The notes below the pieces were generated by a model that saw only the letters and a program-made list of their open reading frames with translations, did not search any database and was not told the DNA's origin. A stretch of DNA of 64,000 nt. Origin: Actinokineospora fastidiosa (GTDB taxonomy: Bacteria > Actinomycetota > Actinomycetes > Mycobacteriales > Pseudonocardiaceae). Of this stretch, positions 32,104 to 41,335 are shown piece after piece. The stretch is from the NCBI RefSeq assembly GCF_014648415.1, contig NZ_BMRB01000001.1:620001-684000 (forward strand). The letters are read 5' to 3'. Position numbers and translations under genes: made by a program. Each line of letters opens with the position of its first letter. Position 1 is the stretch's first letter.

Positions 32104-32138
32104 TCGCCCGGTCCCCCTGACCGCTTAGAGTCGCCGCG

Positions 32139-33002
32139 ATGGACGTGCGCGCGGTGGTTTCCTGGTTCGACGATGTCGCGCGGGACCTGCCCTGGCGGGC
32201 CCCCGACCGCACCGGCTGGGGTGTGCTGGTCAGCGAGGTGATGCTGCAGCAGACCCCGGTCGCGCGGGTCGAGCCCGTGTGGCTGGAGTGGATGGCCCGC
32301 TGGCCGGTGCCCTCGGCGCTGGCGGCCGCCGGCCGCGGCGAGGTCGTGCGGGCGTGGGGCAAGCTCGGCTACCCCCGCCGCGCGCTGCGGCTGCACGAGG
32401 CGGCCGCGGTGATCGCGGAGTCGCACGGCGACGTCGTCCCGTCCGACGTGGAGACGCTGCTGGCGCTGCCGGGCATCGGCGCCTACACCGCCCGCGCGGT
32501 GGCGGCGTTCGCGTATGGACAGCGCTGCCCCGTCGTGGACACCAACGTCCGACGGGTGGTGGCGCGGGCCGTGCACGGGTCCGGCGAGGCGGGACCGCCC
32601 TCGACGGCGCGGGACATGGCCGACGTGGAGAGGCTGCTGCCGTCCTCGGGCGCCGCGCACTTCTCGGCCGCGCTGATGGAGCTGGGCGCGGTCGTCTGCA
32701 CGGCCCGCTCGCCGCGGTGCGCCGACTGCCCGGTGTTCGCCTCGTGCGCGTGGCAGAAGGCGGGACGGCCCGCCTATCAGGGCCCGGTGAAGGCGGCGCA
32801 GAAGTTCGCCGGGACGGACCGGCAGGTGCGCGGCCTGCTGCTGGACGTGCTGCGCGGGTCGGCCACCCCGGAGCCGAAGTCGCGGCTGGACCTGGTGTGG
32901 GCCGACGCTGGCCAGCGCGACCGCTGCCTGGACTCGCTGCTCGTCGACGGCCTGGTCGAGCAGACCGAGGACGGCCGCTTCGCCCTGCCCGGGGAGTCCT
33001 AG
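32139..33002 (+). CDS. mutY: A/G-specific adenine DNA glycosylase
   Basis: 287 aa. SEVMLQQTPV carries catalytic Glu33; the helix-hairpin-helix is LPGIGAYTARAV (~110–121), the catalytic Asp134 lies in VVDTNVRR, and the [4Fe-4S] ligands are Cys187, Cys194, Cys197 and Cys203. It removes adenine mispaired with 8-oxoguanine. The C-terminal NUDIX-like domain found in longer MutY proteins is reduced to ~60 residues, as in other actinobacterial forms. The neighbours, carbonic anhydrase and mhuD, match the mycobacterial locus. Confidence 0.94.
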   Translation: MDVRAVVSWFDDVARDLPWRAPDRTGWGVLVSEVMLQQTPVARVEPVWLEWMARWPVPSALAAAGRGEVVRAWGKLGYPRRALRLHEAAAVIAESHGDVVPSDVETLLALPGIGAYTARAVAAFAYGQRCPVVDTNVRRVVARAVHGSGEAGPPSTARDMADVERLLPSSGAAHFSAALMELGAVVCTARSPRCADCPVFASCAWQKAGRPAYQGPVKAAQKFAGTDRQVRGLLLDVLRGSATPEPKSRLDLVWADAGQRDRCLDSLLVDGLVEQTEDGRFALPGES

Positions 33003-33509
33003 GTGGCCCAGGGCGTCGTGGTCCTGTTCGACGACGCGGCCGACCGGGCGGTGCGGGCGCTGTGGGCCCGCCTGGACGCGGCCGGGCTGCCGTCCCGCCG
33101 GGACTTCCCCCCGCACCTGACCTTCGCCATGGCCTCCGTCATCCCGCCCCGGACCCGCGACGCCCTGCGCGCGTCCCTGCGCGTGCTGCACATCCCGTCG
33201 CTGTGGTTCGGCTCGCTGTCGACGTTCGCCAACACCGAGAACGTCCTGATGCTCGCCGCCGTCACCGACCCCGAACTCCTCGCCGTCCACTCCGCGATCC
33301 ACGACGTCCTCGCGGGCGCGGTGAAGAACCCGAGCGCGTACTACCTGCCGGGATCGTGGGTGCCGCACTGCACGCTGTTGCAGCAGGTGAGCACGGAGGA
33401 ACTGGTGCGCGGCTTCGGCACGGTCTTCCCGGTGGAGCCGCTACGCGCCCGCGTGTCGGGAGTCGCCGTCCTGGACTCCGCCACCGGGGAGGTCGACCTC
33501 CTGACCTGA
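33003..33509 (+). CDS. 2H phosphoesterase / RNA 2',5'-ligase-like protein
   Basis: 168 aa, GTG start directly after the mutY stop. Two HxT motifs, PHLTFAM (~38) and PHCTLLQQ (~121), define the 2H superfamily (LigT/ThpR, CPDase-like). These act on 2',3'-cyclic phosphates or 2',5' bonds in RNA or nucleotides; the native substrate is not evident. Its last 69 bp overlap the opposite-strand hydrolase gene. Confidence 0.85.
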   Translation: MAQGVVVLFDDAADRAVRALWARLDAAGLPSRRDFPPHLTFAMASVIPPRTRDALRASLRVLHIPSLWFGSLSTFANTENVLMLAAVTDPELLAVHSAIHDVLAGAVKNPSAYYLPGSWVPHCTLLQQVSTEELVRGFGTVFPVEPLRARVSGVAVLDSATGEVDLLT

Positions 33510-34265
33510 CAGGAACGCCTCGACCGCACCGCGGAAGAGGTCGGGGGCGGAGGCGTGGACGAGGTGGCCCGCGCCCTCGACCAGGAGGTGGACGCCGCCC
33601 GCGCGGCGGGCGATCTCGGCCTGCTGGCCCGGGGGCATCGCGGTGTGCTCGGCCTCGACGACCAGCATCGGGCAGCGGACGGCGTCGACCCAGGACCAGT
33701 ACTCCTCGCGGCCCCACTCGGCGGCGATCGCGAAGAGGTCGTCCACCTCGGACAGCAGGTGGTAGCCGTCCGCGCGTTCCTCGACGCACTCGGCGAAGTA
33801 CGGGCCGACGACCGGGCCGAAGAACTCGTGCAGGTGGGCCAGGGACCGGAACGGCACTGGCCAGGCGTCGAAGAGGCCGCGCCAGGCGTCGACCGTGCGG
33901 CCGCGCAGGTCCACCGCCATGTCCTCCACCACCAGCCCGTGGACCAGGGACGGGTGGGTGGCGGCGACGCCCAGGCCGTGCAGGCCGCCCATGGAGTGGC
34001 CGATCACGACGCCGGGGCCGTAGTGGGACAGCACCTCGGCGGCGTCGGCGACGAAGTCGGGGGTGCGCCAGGTCGAACCCCGGTGCCTGCTGCGCCCGTG
34101 CGACCGCGCGTCCATGGCGACGACGCGCCCGTAGCGGGTCAGCCAGCGGGTCAGCGGCCACCACGTGGTGGCCCGGCCCATGAGCCCGTGCAGGAGCAGG
34201 ATCGTCCGCCCCTGCCCGCCGAAGTCGATCACGTCGTCCACAGGCAGCGAGTCTGCCCGAGGCAA
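33441..34265 (-). CDS. Alpha/beta hydrolase (Rv3591c-like)
   Basis: 274 aa. HGLMGRATTW gives the oxyanion segment, VIGHSMGGLHGL holds the Ser nucleophile, and EGAGHLVHA the His; Glu/Asp in VVEAEHTAM is the probable acid. It is a serine hydrolase of unknown substrate. Its place between mutY and mhuD matches the hydrolase Rv3591c in M. tuberculosis. The 3' 69 bp overlap the 2H phosphoesterase gene on the other strand, and the last ~18 residues (GGGVQDGDSRHAGA) may be a read-through tail created by this overlap. Confidence 0.85.
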   Translation of the reverse strand: MPRADSLPVDDVIDFGGQGRTILLLHGLMGRATTWWPLTRWLTRYGRVVAMDARSHGRSRHRGSTWRTPDFVADAAEVLSHYGPGVVIGHSMGGLHGLGVAATHPSLVHGLVVEDMAVDLRGRTVDAWRGLFDAWPVPFRSLAHLHEFFGPVVGPYFAECVEERADGYHLLSEVDDLFAIAAEWGREEYWSWVDAVRCPMLVVEAEHTAMPPGQQAEIARRAGGVHLLVEGAGHLVHASAPDLFRGAVEAFLSGQEVDLPGGGVQDGDSRHAGA

Positions 34266-34300
34266 CCCGGGCTACACAGCGGGCCGGTCATGATGGACGG

Positions 34301-35746
34301 GTGCGTCCAGTCCCCGTTCGAGTGATGTGCGCCGTGGCGGCCGCCGCGGCGGTCACCGCGTGCACCTCCGCTCCCGAGCCCCAGCCGCGGCAGCCGCAGC
34401 CGGAGGCGCCCGCGACGGTCGACGGGGTGGGCGCCGACGGCATAGGCGACCCGTACTACCCCGAGGACGGCAACGGCGGCTACGACGTCACCGCCTACGA
34501 GGTCAGCGTCAGCTACGACCCCGAGTCCCGCCACCTCGACGGCGACACCGTCGTCAAGGCGACGGCCACGGCCCCGATGAGCCGGTTCAACCTCGACCTC
34601 ACCGGTCTGGACGTGCGGTCGGTGGAGGTGGACGGCGCGCAGGCCGAGCACACCCGCGAGGGCGACCAGGAGCTGGTCATCACCCCCGCCACGCCGCTCA
34701 CGCCGGGCCAGGAGTTCGCGGTCCGGGTGCGCTACGCGGGCAAGCCGCGGTCGGAGACCAACGGGCCGCTCGGCGCGGGCGGGTGGCAGATCAGCAAGTC
34801 CGGCGGCGCCTACGCCGCGGGCGAGCCGCACAGCGCCAGCAGCTGGTTCCCCGTCAACGACCACCCGCGCGACAAGGCCACCTTCACCCTGAACGCGCGC
34901 GTGCCGGACGGCTGGAGCGTGGTCTCCAACGGCGTCGAGGAGCCCGCCAAGGCCGAGGGCGGCTGGACGACGTACCGGTGGGTCGAGCCCAACCGCATCG
35001 CCACCTACCTGACCACCATCGGCATCGACAAGTGGACCTTCGAGCGCTCGAAGCTCGCGGACGGCACGCCGGTGGTCAACGCCTACGCCCCCGGCACGGA
35101 GGCCAAGAAGGCCGTCCAGTCGCGGATGCCCGAGGTGCTGGCGTTCCTGGAGAGCAGGTTCGGCGAGTACCCGCAGAGCGCGGCGGGCGGCATCTACCTC
35201 AACGAGAACATCGCCTTCTCCCTGGAGACCCAGGGCAGGCCGATCTACGCGAAGTGGGCCGAGCTGGACGTCGTCGTCCACGAGCTGGCCCACCAGTGGT
35301 GGGGCAACAGCGTCAGCGTCGACAGCTGGGCCGACATCTGCCTCAACGAGTGCTTCGCCTCCTACGCCTCGTGGATGTGGGACGAGTCCCAGGGCGCGGA
35401 CCTCGACGAGCGGTACCGGACCACCGTGGCCCGCGGCTACGAGCGCGAGCGGTTCTGGAACCGCAAGCTCTACGACATGGGCGCGGGCAACGAGTTCACC
35501 GCCGTCTACGACAAGGGCCAGCTCGCGCTGCACGCCCTGCGCAAGCGCGTCGGCGAGGACGCGTGGAACGAGATCCTGCGCACCTGGCTGGCCACCCACG
35601 CCGACGGCAACGCCTCGTGGGAGCAGTTCGAGGACCTCGTCGCCAAGGTCGCGGGCGAGGACGTCCGCCCGTTCCTGGACGCCTGGTTCCGCCAGCCGTC
35701 GCGCCCGGCCGACGAGCACCTCTACCCGGGCCCGCTGGCGCGTTAG
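34301..35746 (+). CDS. M1-family zinc aminopeptidase lipoprotein
   Basis: 481 aa, GTG start. The signal MCAVAAAAAVTAC ends in a lipobox Cys, so it is lipid-anchored outside the membrane. The N-terminal beta domain (YDVTAYEVSVSYDPESRHLDGDTVV) is that of M1 peptidases. The zinc site is VVHELAHQWWGN with the third ligand Glu in ICLNECFASYASWMW. A short C-terminal domain ends FLDAWFRQPSRPADEHLYPG, so the long HEAT-like domain of PepN is absent, as in related actinobacterial secreted forms. It probably trims extracellular peptides. Confidence 0.92.
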   Translation: MRPVPVRVMCAVAAAAAVTACTSAPEPQPRQPQPEAPATVDGVGADGIGDPYYPEDGNGGYDVTAYEVSVSYDPESRHLDGDTVVKATATAPMSRFNLDLTGLDVRSVEVDGAQAEHTREGDQELVITPATPLTPGQEFAVRVRYAGKPRSETNGPLGAGGWQISKSGGAYAAGEPHSASSWFPVNDHPRDKATFTLNARVPDGWSVVSNGVEEPAKAEGGWTTYRWVEPNRIATYLTTIGIDKWTFERSKLADGTPVVNAYAPGTEAKKAVQSRMPEVLAFLESRFGEYPQSAAGGIYLNENIAFSLETQGRPIYAKWAELDVVVHELAHQWWGNSVSVDSWADICLNECFASYASWMWDESQGADLDERYRTTVARGYERERFWNRKLYDMGAGNEFTAVYDKGQLALHALRKRVGEDAWNEILRTWLATHADGNASWEQFEDLVAKVAGEDVRPFLDAWFRQPSRPADEHLYPGPLAR

Positions 35747-35755
35747 TGTGGCCGT

Positions 35756-36064
35756 ATGGCAATCGTGAAGATCAACGCGATCGAGGTCCCCGAGGGTGCG
35801 GGCCCGGAGCTGGAGAAGCGGTTCGCGGCCCGGCTGGGCGCGGTCGAGGGCCAGCCGGGGTTCCTCGGCTTCGAACTGCTGCGCCCGACCGGCGGCGAGA
35901 CGCGCTACTTCGTCTACACGCGCTGGGAGAGCGAGGAGGCATTCCAGGCGTGGATGGGCGGCTCGGCCAAGGAGGCGCACTCCGGCGAGCGGGCCAAGCC
36001 GGTGGGCACCGGGTCCAGCCTGCTGGAGTTCGAGGTCGTGCAAAGCGCGGGGCCGCGTGCCTGA
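35756..36064 (+). CDS. mhuD: MhuD-type haem-degrading monooxygenase
   Basis: 102 aa dimeric ferredoxin-like (ABM) protein. The key MhuD residues are at identical positions: Asn7 (KINAIEV), Trp66 (FQAW) and His75 (KEAHSG). The start MAIVKINAIEVPEGAGPELE and the segment SSLLEFEVV closely follow M. tuberculosis Rv3592. MhuD opens haem to mycobilin and releases iron, without CO, in the cytoplasm. It lies in the same gene neighbourhood as in mycobacteria. The GTG of the next gene overlaps its last 8 bp. Confidence 0.93.
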   Translation: MAIVKINAIEVPEGAGPELEKRFAARLGAVEGQPGFLGFELLRPTGGETRYFVYTRWESEEAFQAWMGGSAKEAHSGERAKPVGTGSSLLEFEVVQSAGPRA

Positions 36065-36854
36065 TGTGCTCGACGCCGCGGCCGAGCTGATCGCCTCGGC
36101 CGACGCGGTGCTGGTGTGCGCGGGGGCGGGCATGGGGGTCGACTCCGGCCTGCCCGACTTCCGCGGCGACCACGGCTTCTGGGCCGCCTACCCGCCCTAT
36201 CAGCGGCTCGGGCTGCGGTTCGTGGAGCTGGCCGACCCGGTGCACTTCGCCAACGACCCCGAGCTGGCCTGGGGCTTCTACGGCCACCGGCTGGCGATGT
36301 ACCGGGCGACCGAGCCGCACGAGGGCTTCGCCGTGCTGCGCGAGCTCGGCGCGCGGGTGTTCACCTCCAATGTGGACGGCCAGTTCCAGAAGGCCGGGTT
36401 CACCGGGGTCGCCGAGGTGCACGGGTCGATCCACCACCTGCAGTGCCTCGGGCCGTGCTCCAGCCGCGTGTGGTCGGCCGACGGGCTGGACATCGAGGTC
36501 GACCCGGAGACGATGCGCGCGGTCGGCCCGCTGCCTGCGTGCGAGGACTGCGGGAGCCTGGCGCGGCCGAACATCCTCATGTTCGGCGACTTCGGCTGGG
36601 TGCCCGACCGCAGCCAGGCCGAGCTGACCGCGCTCACCGAGTGGCGGCGCTCGGCGGGCCGCGTCGCGGTGCTGGAGATCGGCGCGGGCACGGCGGTCTC
36701 GACCGTGCGGCGGATGGCGGAGCTGGCCAGCGCGGCGTCCGGGGCCCTGATCCGGATCAACCCGCGCGAGCCCGACGTGCGCCACGGCCGGGGCGTCGGC
36801 GTGCCGATGGGCGCGCTGGCGGCGCTGACCGGCCTGCGGAAGCGGCTGACCTGA
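36057..36854 (+). CDS. Sir2-family NAD-dependent protein deacylase-like protein
   Basis: 265 aa. CAGAGMGVDSGLPDFRG is the Sir2 GAGxSxxSGIPDFR motif, TSNVDGQFQKAG the TxNxDxxxxxAG motif, and VHGS supplies the catalytic His. Two Cys pairs (CLGPC and CEDC) form the small zinc module. It would remove acyl groups from protein lysines with NAD+. Met replaces the Ala/Ile usually seen in the first motif, a minor change. The GTG at 36057 overlaps the mhuD stop; a GTG at 36066 is an alternative start. Confidence 0.85.
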   Translation: MPDVLDAAAELIASADAVLVCAGAGMGVDSGLPDFRGDHGFWAAYPPYQRLGLRFVELADPVHFANDPELAWGFYGHRLAMYRATEPHEGFAVLRELGARVFTSNVDGQFQKAGFTGVAEVHGSIHHLQCLGPCSSRVWSADGLDIEVDPETMRAVGPLPACEDCGSLARPNILMFGDFGWVPDRSQAELTALTEWRRSAGRVAVLEIGAGTAVSTVRRMAELASAASGALIRINPREPDVRHGRGVGVPMGALAALTGLRKRLT

Positions 36855-39800
36855 GTGGAGGTGTCGCTGCTCGGCCCGGTCCGGGCCGTCCGGGACGGGG
36901 TCGAGCTGCCGGTCGGCGGCCCCCGGCTCAAGGCAGTGCTGGCCCGCCTGGCCCTCGCCCCCGGCCGGGTGGTGCCGACGGGCACGCTGATCGACGACCT
37001 GTGGGGCGCGCACCCGCCCGGTGACGCCGTCAACGCCCTGCACTCGCTGGTCTCGCGGCTGCGCAAGGCCCTCGGCGACCCGGCGTCGGTCGAGTCGCAC
37101 GCCACCGGATACCGGCTCACGGCCGAGGTGGACACCGTCCGGTTCGAGCACGCCGTCGGCGAGGCCAGGGATGCCGCGCGGGCGGGCCGCCACGCCGAGG
37201 CGGCGGCGGGCCTGCGGGCGGCGCTGGCGCTGTGGCGGGGCGAGCCGCTGACCGGGATCGGCGACGCCGGGTTCGCCGCCGCCGAGGTCGTGCGGCTGAC
37301 CGAGCTGCGCGCGAGCGCGGTCGAGGACCGCTGGGAGGCCGACATCCTCGCGGGCCGCGCTGCCGATGTCGTCGCCGACCTGCGCACGGCCGTCGCCGCG
37401 CAGCCGCTGCGCGAGCGGCCCGCCGCCCTGCTGGTGCGCGCCCTGGGCATGACCGGCCAGCAGGCCGAGGCGCTGGCTGCCTACGACCGCGTCCGCCGCG
37501 ACCTGGCCGACCAGCTGGGCGTGGAGCCGTCGCCGGGCCTGCGGGACCTGCACCTCGCGGTGCTGCGCGGCGAGCTGGCGCCGCGCAAGCCACCGCCGCT
37601 GACCAGCTTCGTCGGGCGCACGGCCGAGCTGGCCCGGCTGCGCGCGCTGCTCGTCGAGCGCAGGCTGGTGACGCTCGTCGGACCGGGCGGGGCGGGGAAG
37701 ACCCGGCTGGCCACCGTGCTGGCCGACGAGCTCGACGCGCCCACGCCGTTCGTCGGCCTGGCCGGGGTCCGCGCCGAGGAGGACGTCGTGTCCGGCGTGC
37801 TGAACGCCCTGGGCGGGCGGGACGCCCAGCTGTTCGAGGCGATGCCGCCGAAGGCCGCGCTGGACCGGGTGGTCGAGGTGCTGTCCGCGCGGCCCGGCGT
37901 GCTGGTGCTCGACAACTGCGAGCACGTCGTCGACGCCGCCGCGCACCTGGTCGACGCGGTGCTGGCGCGCTGCCCCGGGCTGCGGGTGCTGGCCACCAGC
38001 CGGGAGCCCCTGGCGATCACCGGGGAGGCGGTGCTCGCGGTCGGGCCGCTGCCGGAGGCCGACGCGCTGGCCCTGTTCGCCGACCGGGCGGCGTCGGCGG
38101 GCGCGGTGGTCGAGCCGGACATCGCCGCGGAGATCTGCCGCAGGCTCGACGGGCTGCCGCTGGCGCTGGAGCTGGCCGCCGCCCGGCTGCGGTCGATGAC
38201 GCCCCGGCAGGTGGCCGCCCGGCTCGACGACCGCTTCCGGCTGCTGACCGGCGGCGACCGCACCGCGCTGCCCCGGCACCGGACCCTGCGCGCGGTGGTC
38301 GAGTGGAGCTGGGAGCTGCTGACGGCCGAGGAGCGGCTGCTGGCCTCGCGGCTGTCGGTGTTCCCCGGCGGCGCCACGGCGGAGTCGGTCGCCGCGGTGG
38401 CGGGGCTGCCCGTCGACGACGTCGTGTACGTGCTGGCGTCGCTGGTGGAGAAGTCGCTGGTCATCGGCGGCGAGGACCGGTACCGGATGCTGGAGACGGT
38501 GCGCGCCTACGCCGGGGAGGGCCTGACCGCCGAGGTGCGGCTGGCGTTCGCCCGGCACATGCTCGCGTTCGTCACCGACGCCGAGCCGCGGCTGCGGCGG
38601 CCCGACCAGGTCGAGTGGCTGGGCAGGCTCTCCGCCGAGCACGCCAACCTGCTGGCCGCGGTGCGCGTGGCGGTGTCGCTGGGCGAGGTCGGGCTGGCGT
38701 GCGAGATCGCGGTGCGGGCGACCTGGTTCTGGGTGGTCACCGGGCGGCACCTGGAGGCGGGGCAGATCGCCTCGGAGCTGATGGCGCTGCCGGGGGACGT
38801 GCCCGCGTCGACGAGGGCGACCCTGGCGGCCTACGCGGCCTTCGGCGAGTTCGGCGGCATGCCGGACCGCGAGGTCATGCGCGGCCTGCTCGCCGACCTC
38901 GCCGAGTCCGACGCCATGGCCCGGTTCCCGGTCATGGCGATGCTGGAGCCCCTGCTCGCCTCCGCCATGGGGGACGCGCGGCTGGCCGAGGAGCGGTTGG
39001 ACCGGGCCGCCGCGCTGGCCGACCCGTGGGGCCGGGCGGCCGGGCTGCTCGGCCGCGCGTACCTGGCCGACAACGGCGGGCGCTCGGGCGACGACGACAC
39101 CGCCGCGGCCGCGCTGGCCGAGTTCCGCGCGCTGGGCGACCGCTGGGGCCAGGCGCTGTCCAGCATGCACATCGCCGAGCAGCACTCACAGCGCGGCGAC
39201 CACCCGGCGGCGCTGCGCGCCCATGAGGACGCCGTGCGGCTGGTGGCCGAGCTGGGCGCGGTGGACGAGATGGTCGGCGCGCTGGCGCGGCTGGGCGTCG
39301 CGCGGGCCAGGGCGGACGACCTCGCGGGCGCCGAGCGCGACCTGGGCGAGGCGCTGCGCCTGGCCGAGGAGCGCGGCGGCCACGAACTCGCCGCGCTCGC
39401 CCGGTTCTGGCTGGCCTCGACAGCCCGCCGGATGGGCGACCTCGACCGTGCCGCGCGCCTGCTGGACGAGGGGCGGGCGGTGCTGACGACGGTGGACCGG
39501 CCGTCCGCGCAGTGGGTCGCGATCCACTGCTGCGTGTCCGCCGACCTGGCGTGCACCACGGGGGATGCGGCCGCGGCGGTGGAGTGGCTGCGCGAGGCGA
39601 TGACGGCCATGGCGGCCACCCCGGACATGCCGGTGACCGCGGCCATCGCCGACTCCGCCGCCCATGCCGCTGCCGCAGCGGGCGATTTCGCGACCGCAGC
39701 CCGCCTGGTCGGCGTCGGCGCGGCGATCCGGGGACGCCCGGACGCGGGCAATCCCGAGCTGGCCGCGCTGTGGTCCACTGTGGATGCCGAGCTGGGGACC

Positions 39801-39896
39801 GCGGAGCGGATCAGCGCCCACGACGCGGGCGCGGCATCGGATCAGGCGGCTGCCCTCGCGGACCTGGCGGGATTCCTGGGCGTGCGGCTCACCTGA
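36855..39896 (+). CDS. AfsR-like SARP-domain STAND regulator
   Basis: 1013 aa, GTG start immediately after the Sir2-like stop. The N-terminal winged helix (1–90) and BTAD (95–235, ending QLGVEPSPGL) are followed by SFVGRTAELARL and an NB-ARC domain with P-loop GPGGAGKT (276–283), VLVLDNCEHV, VLATSREPL and GLPLALELAAARL. A winged helix and a long array of TPR-like helices fill the C-terminal ~450 residues. The full AfsR architecture contrasts with the truncated SARP at 4814. No biosynthetic genes are adjacent, so its regulon is unknown. It overlaps the convergent nfi gene by 8 bp. Confidence 0.9.
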   Translation: MEVSLLGPVRAVRDGVELPVGGPRLKAVLARLALAPGRVVPTGTLIDDLWGAHPPGDAVNALHSLVSRLRKALGDPASVESHATGYRLTAEVDTVRFEHAVGEARDAARAGRHAEAAAGLRAALALWRGEPLTGIGDAGFAAAEVVRLTELRASAVEDRWEADILAGRAADVVADLRTAVAAQPLRERPAALLVRALGMTGQQAEALAAYDRVRRDLADQLGVEPSPGLRDLHLAVLRGELAPRKPPPLTSFVGRTAELARLRALLVERRLVTLVGPGGAGKTRLATVLADELDAPTPFVGLAGVRAEEDVVSGVLNALGGRDAQLFEAMPPKAALDRVVEVLSARPGVLVLDNCEHVVDAAAHLVDAVLARCPGLRVLATSREPLAITGEAVLAVGPLPEADALALFADRAASAGAVVEPDIAAEICRRLDGLPLALELAAARLRSMTPRQVAARLDDRFRLLTGGDRTALPRHRTLRAVVEWSWELLTAEERLLASRLSVFPGGATAESVAAVAGLPVDDVVYVLASLVEKSLVIGGEDRYRMLETVRAYAGEGLTAEVRLAFARHMLAFVTDAEPRLRRPDQVEWLGRLSAEHANLLAAVRVAVSLGEVGLACEIAVRATWFWVVTGRHLEAGQIASELMALPGDVPASTRATLAAYAAFGEFGGMPDREVMRGLLADLAESDAMARFPVMAMLEPLLASAMGDARLAEERLDRAAALADPWGRAAGLLGRAYLADNGGRSGDDDTAAAALAEFRALGDRWGQALSSMHIAEQHSQRGDHPAALRAHEDAVRLVAELGAVDEMVGALARLGVARARADDLAGAERDLGEALRLAEERGGHELAALARFWLASTARRMGDLDRAARLLDEGRAVLTTVDRPSAQWVAIHCCVSADLACTTGDAAAAVEWLREAMTAMAATPDMPVTAAIADSAAHAAAAAGDFATAARLVGVGAAIRGRPDAGNPELAALWSTVDAELGTAERISAHDAGAASDQAAALADLAGFLGVRLT

Positions 39897-40542
39897 GGTC
39901 CCGCAGCGCCTGCCTGCACAACCGGTCGGCGGCGCGGGTGGTCTCCGGCTGGCGGTAACCGCGGCAGAGGCGGAGGACGAGCGCGGTGGCGGTGTCGATG
40001 TCCATCCGGTGACCGATGGAGACGAAGACCGGCTTGACGCCGTCCTGGGTGCGCAGGGCGCGGCCGACCTCCTCCCCGTCGTCGATCAGCGGCGTCCACG
40101 ATCCCCGGGCGGGCGCGGGCGGGTCGTAGCGGCCCATGGGCGTCTTGCCCACGCCGATGGCGGGGAGGCCGGTCACGACGCCAGCGTGGCAGGCCAGGCC
40201 GAACCGCCGGGGGTGCGCCAGGCCCTGCCCGTCGCAGACCAGCACGTCCGGCGTGGTCGTGAGCGCGGACAGGGCAGCACGCAGGGACGGCAGCTCGCGG
40301 TAGGCGAACAGGCCGGGGACGTACGGGAAGTCGGTGTGCCCGGCGACCACGGCCGCGTCGACCAGCTCACCGGTCTCGACGTCGACGCAGGCCGCGGCCG
40401 CGACCAGCCGCCCGGTCTCGCCGAGGTAGGCCACGTCGAGCCCGGCCGCGACGCGGGGGGCGAACCCCGGTGGCGGTTCCCTGAGCACCGACGGCGCGAG
40501 TCGGAGCTGGTCGGCGATGGCGTCCTCGGCGGTGTCGGGCAC
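39889..40542 (-). CDS. nfi: Endonuclease V (deoxyinosine 3'-endonuclease)
   Basis: 217 aa. The family motifs are clear: AGLDVAYL with metal-binding Asp36, FPYVPGLFAYRELP with Glu83, and DGQGLAHPRRFGLA with Asp104 and His110. Endonuclease V nicks DNA one base 3' to deoxyinosine, so it repairs deaminated adenine. Its length is normal. It is transcribed on the minus strand, 10 bp downstream of the ABC permease stop region. Confidence 0.93.
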   Translation of the reverse strand: MPDTAEDAIADQLRLAPSVLREPPPGFAPRVAAGLDVAYLGETGRLVAAAACVDVETGELVDAAVVAGHTDFPYVPGLFAYRELPSLRAALSALTTTPDVLVCDGQGLAHPRRFGLACHAGVVTGLPAIGVGKTPMGRYDPPAPARGSWTPLIDDGEEVGRALRTQDGVKPVFVSIGHRMDIDTATALVLRLCRGYRQPETTRAADRLCRQALRDLR

Positions 40543-40552
40543 ACCGCCAACG

Positions 40553-41335
40553 CTAGGAGACGCGCTTGCGGTAGGCGCGCAGGGCCAGCGGGAAGAACAC
40601 CGCCACCAGGCCAGCCGCCCAGAGGAACGCCCAGCCGGTGCTCGCCAGCCAGTCGCCGCCGAGCAGGAGCGCGCGGGCGGCGGTGGCCAGGTGGCTCACC
40701 GGGTTGATGTCCACCCACGCCTGCAGCCAGCCCGGCAGCGTCTCGGCGGGGACGAACACGTTGCTGCCGAACGTCAGCGGGAGCATGAACGCCACCAGGG
40801 TGCCGGGAACCGCCTGCGGCGACTTGACGAGCATGCCCACCCAGACCGAGATCCAGCACAGGCACAGCCCGAACACGATCATCAGCACGATCGCGATCAG
40901 GAACCGCGCCGGGTCGGTGGTGGCGCGGAAGCCGAGCACGTAGGCGAAGGCGATCAGGACGACCAGGGTCACCGCGAACCGGACGACGTCGGCCAGGACG
41001 GCGCCCACCAGCGGCGCCGAGCGGGCGATCGGCAGGCTGCGGAACCGGTCGAAGACGCCCTTGGTGATGTCGGTGTTCAGCGCCATGCCGGTGCCGAGGC
41101 TGGCGAAGACGATGTTCTGCACCATGATTCCCGGCAGCAGGTACTGCAGGTACTCCCCCGTGCCGCCGGAGATCGCCCCGCCGAAGAGGTAGACGAAGAC
41201 GACCAGGAACAGGATGGGCTGGACCGTCACGTCCAGGAGCGACTCGGGGTTCTTCCTGATCTTGGTCAGGCCCCGGCCCGCCAGCGCGAGACCGTGCCGC
41301 AGTCCGGCCGCTGGTCCGATGTGGATAGTCGTCAT
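40553..41335 (-). CDS. DrrB-like ABC-2 transporter permease
   Basis: 260 aa with about six transmembrane segments. PILFLVVFVYLFGGAI, YLQYLLPGIMVQNIVFAS, FAVTLVVLIAFAYVLGF and VPGTLVAFMLPLTFGSNVFVPAETLPGW are the characteristic ABC-2 (DrrB/NodJ) segments. The start overlaps the stop of the ATPase gene (ATGA). Together they form a DrrAB-type multidrug or daunorubicin-like exporter. No linked biosynthetic gene indicates its natural substrate. Confidence 0.92.
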   Translation of the reverse strand: MTTIHIGPAAGLRHGLALAGRGLTKIRKNPESLLDVTVQPILFLVVFVYLFGGAISGGTGEYLQYLLPGIMVQNIVFASLGTGMALNTDITKGVFDRFRSLPIARSAPLVGAVLADVVRFAVTLVVLIAFAYVLGFRATTDPARFLIAIVLMIVFGLCLCWISVWVGMLVKSPQAVPGTLVAFMLPLTFGSNVFVPAETLPGWLQAWVDINPVSHLATAARALLLGGDWLASTGWAFLWAAGLVAVFFPLALRAYRKRVS

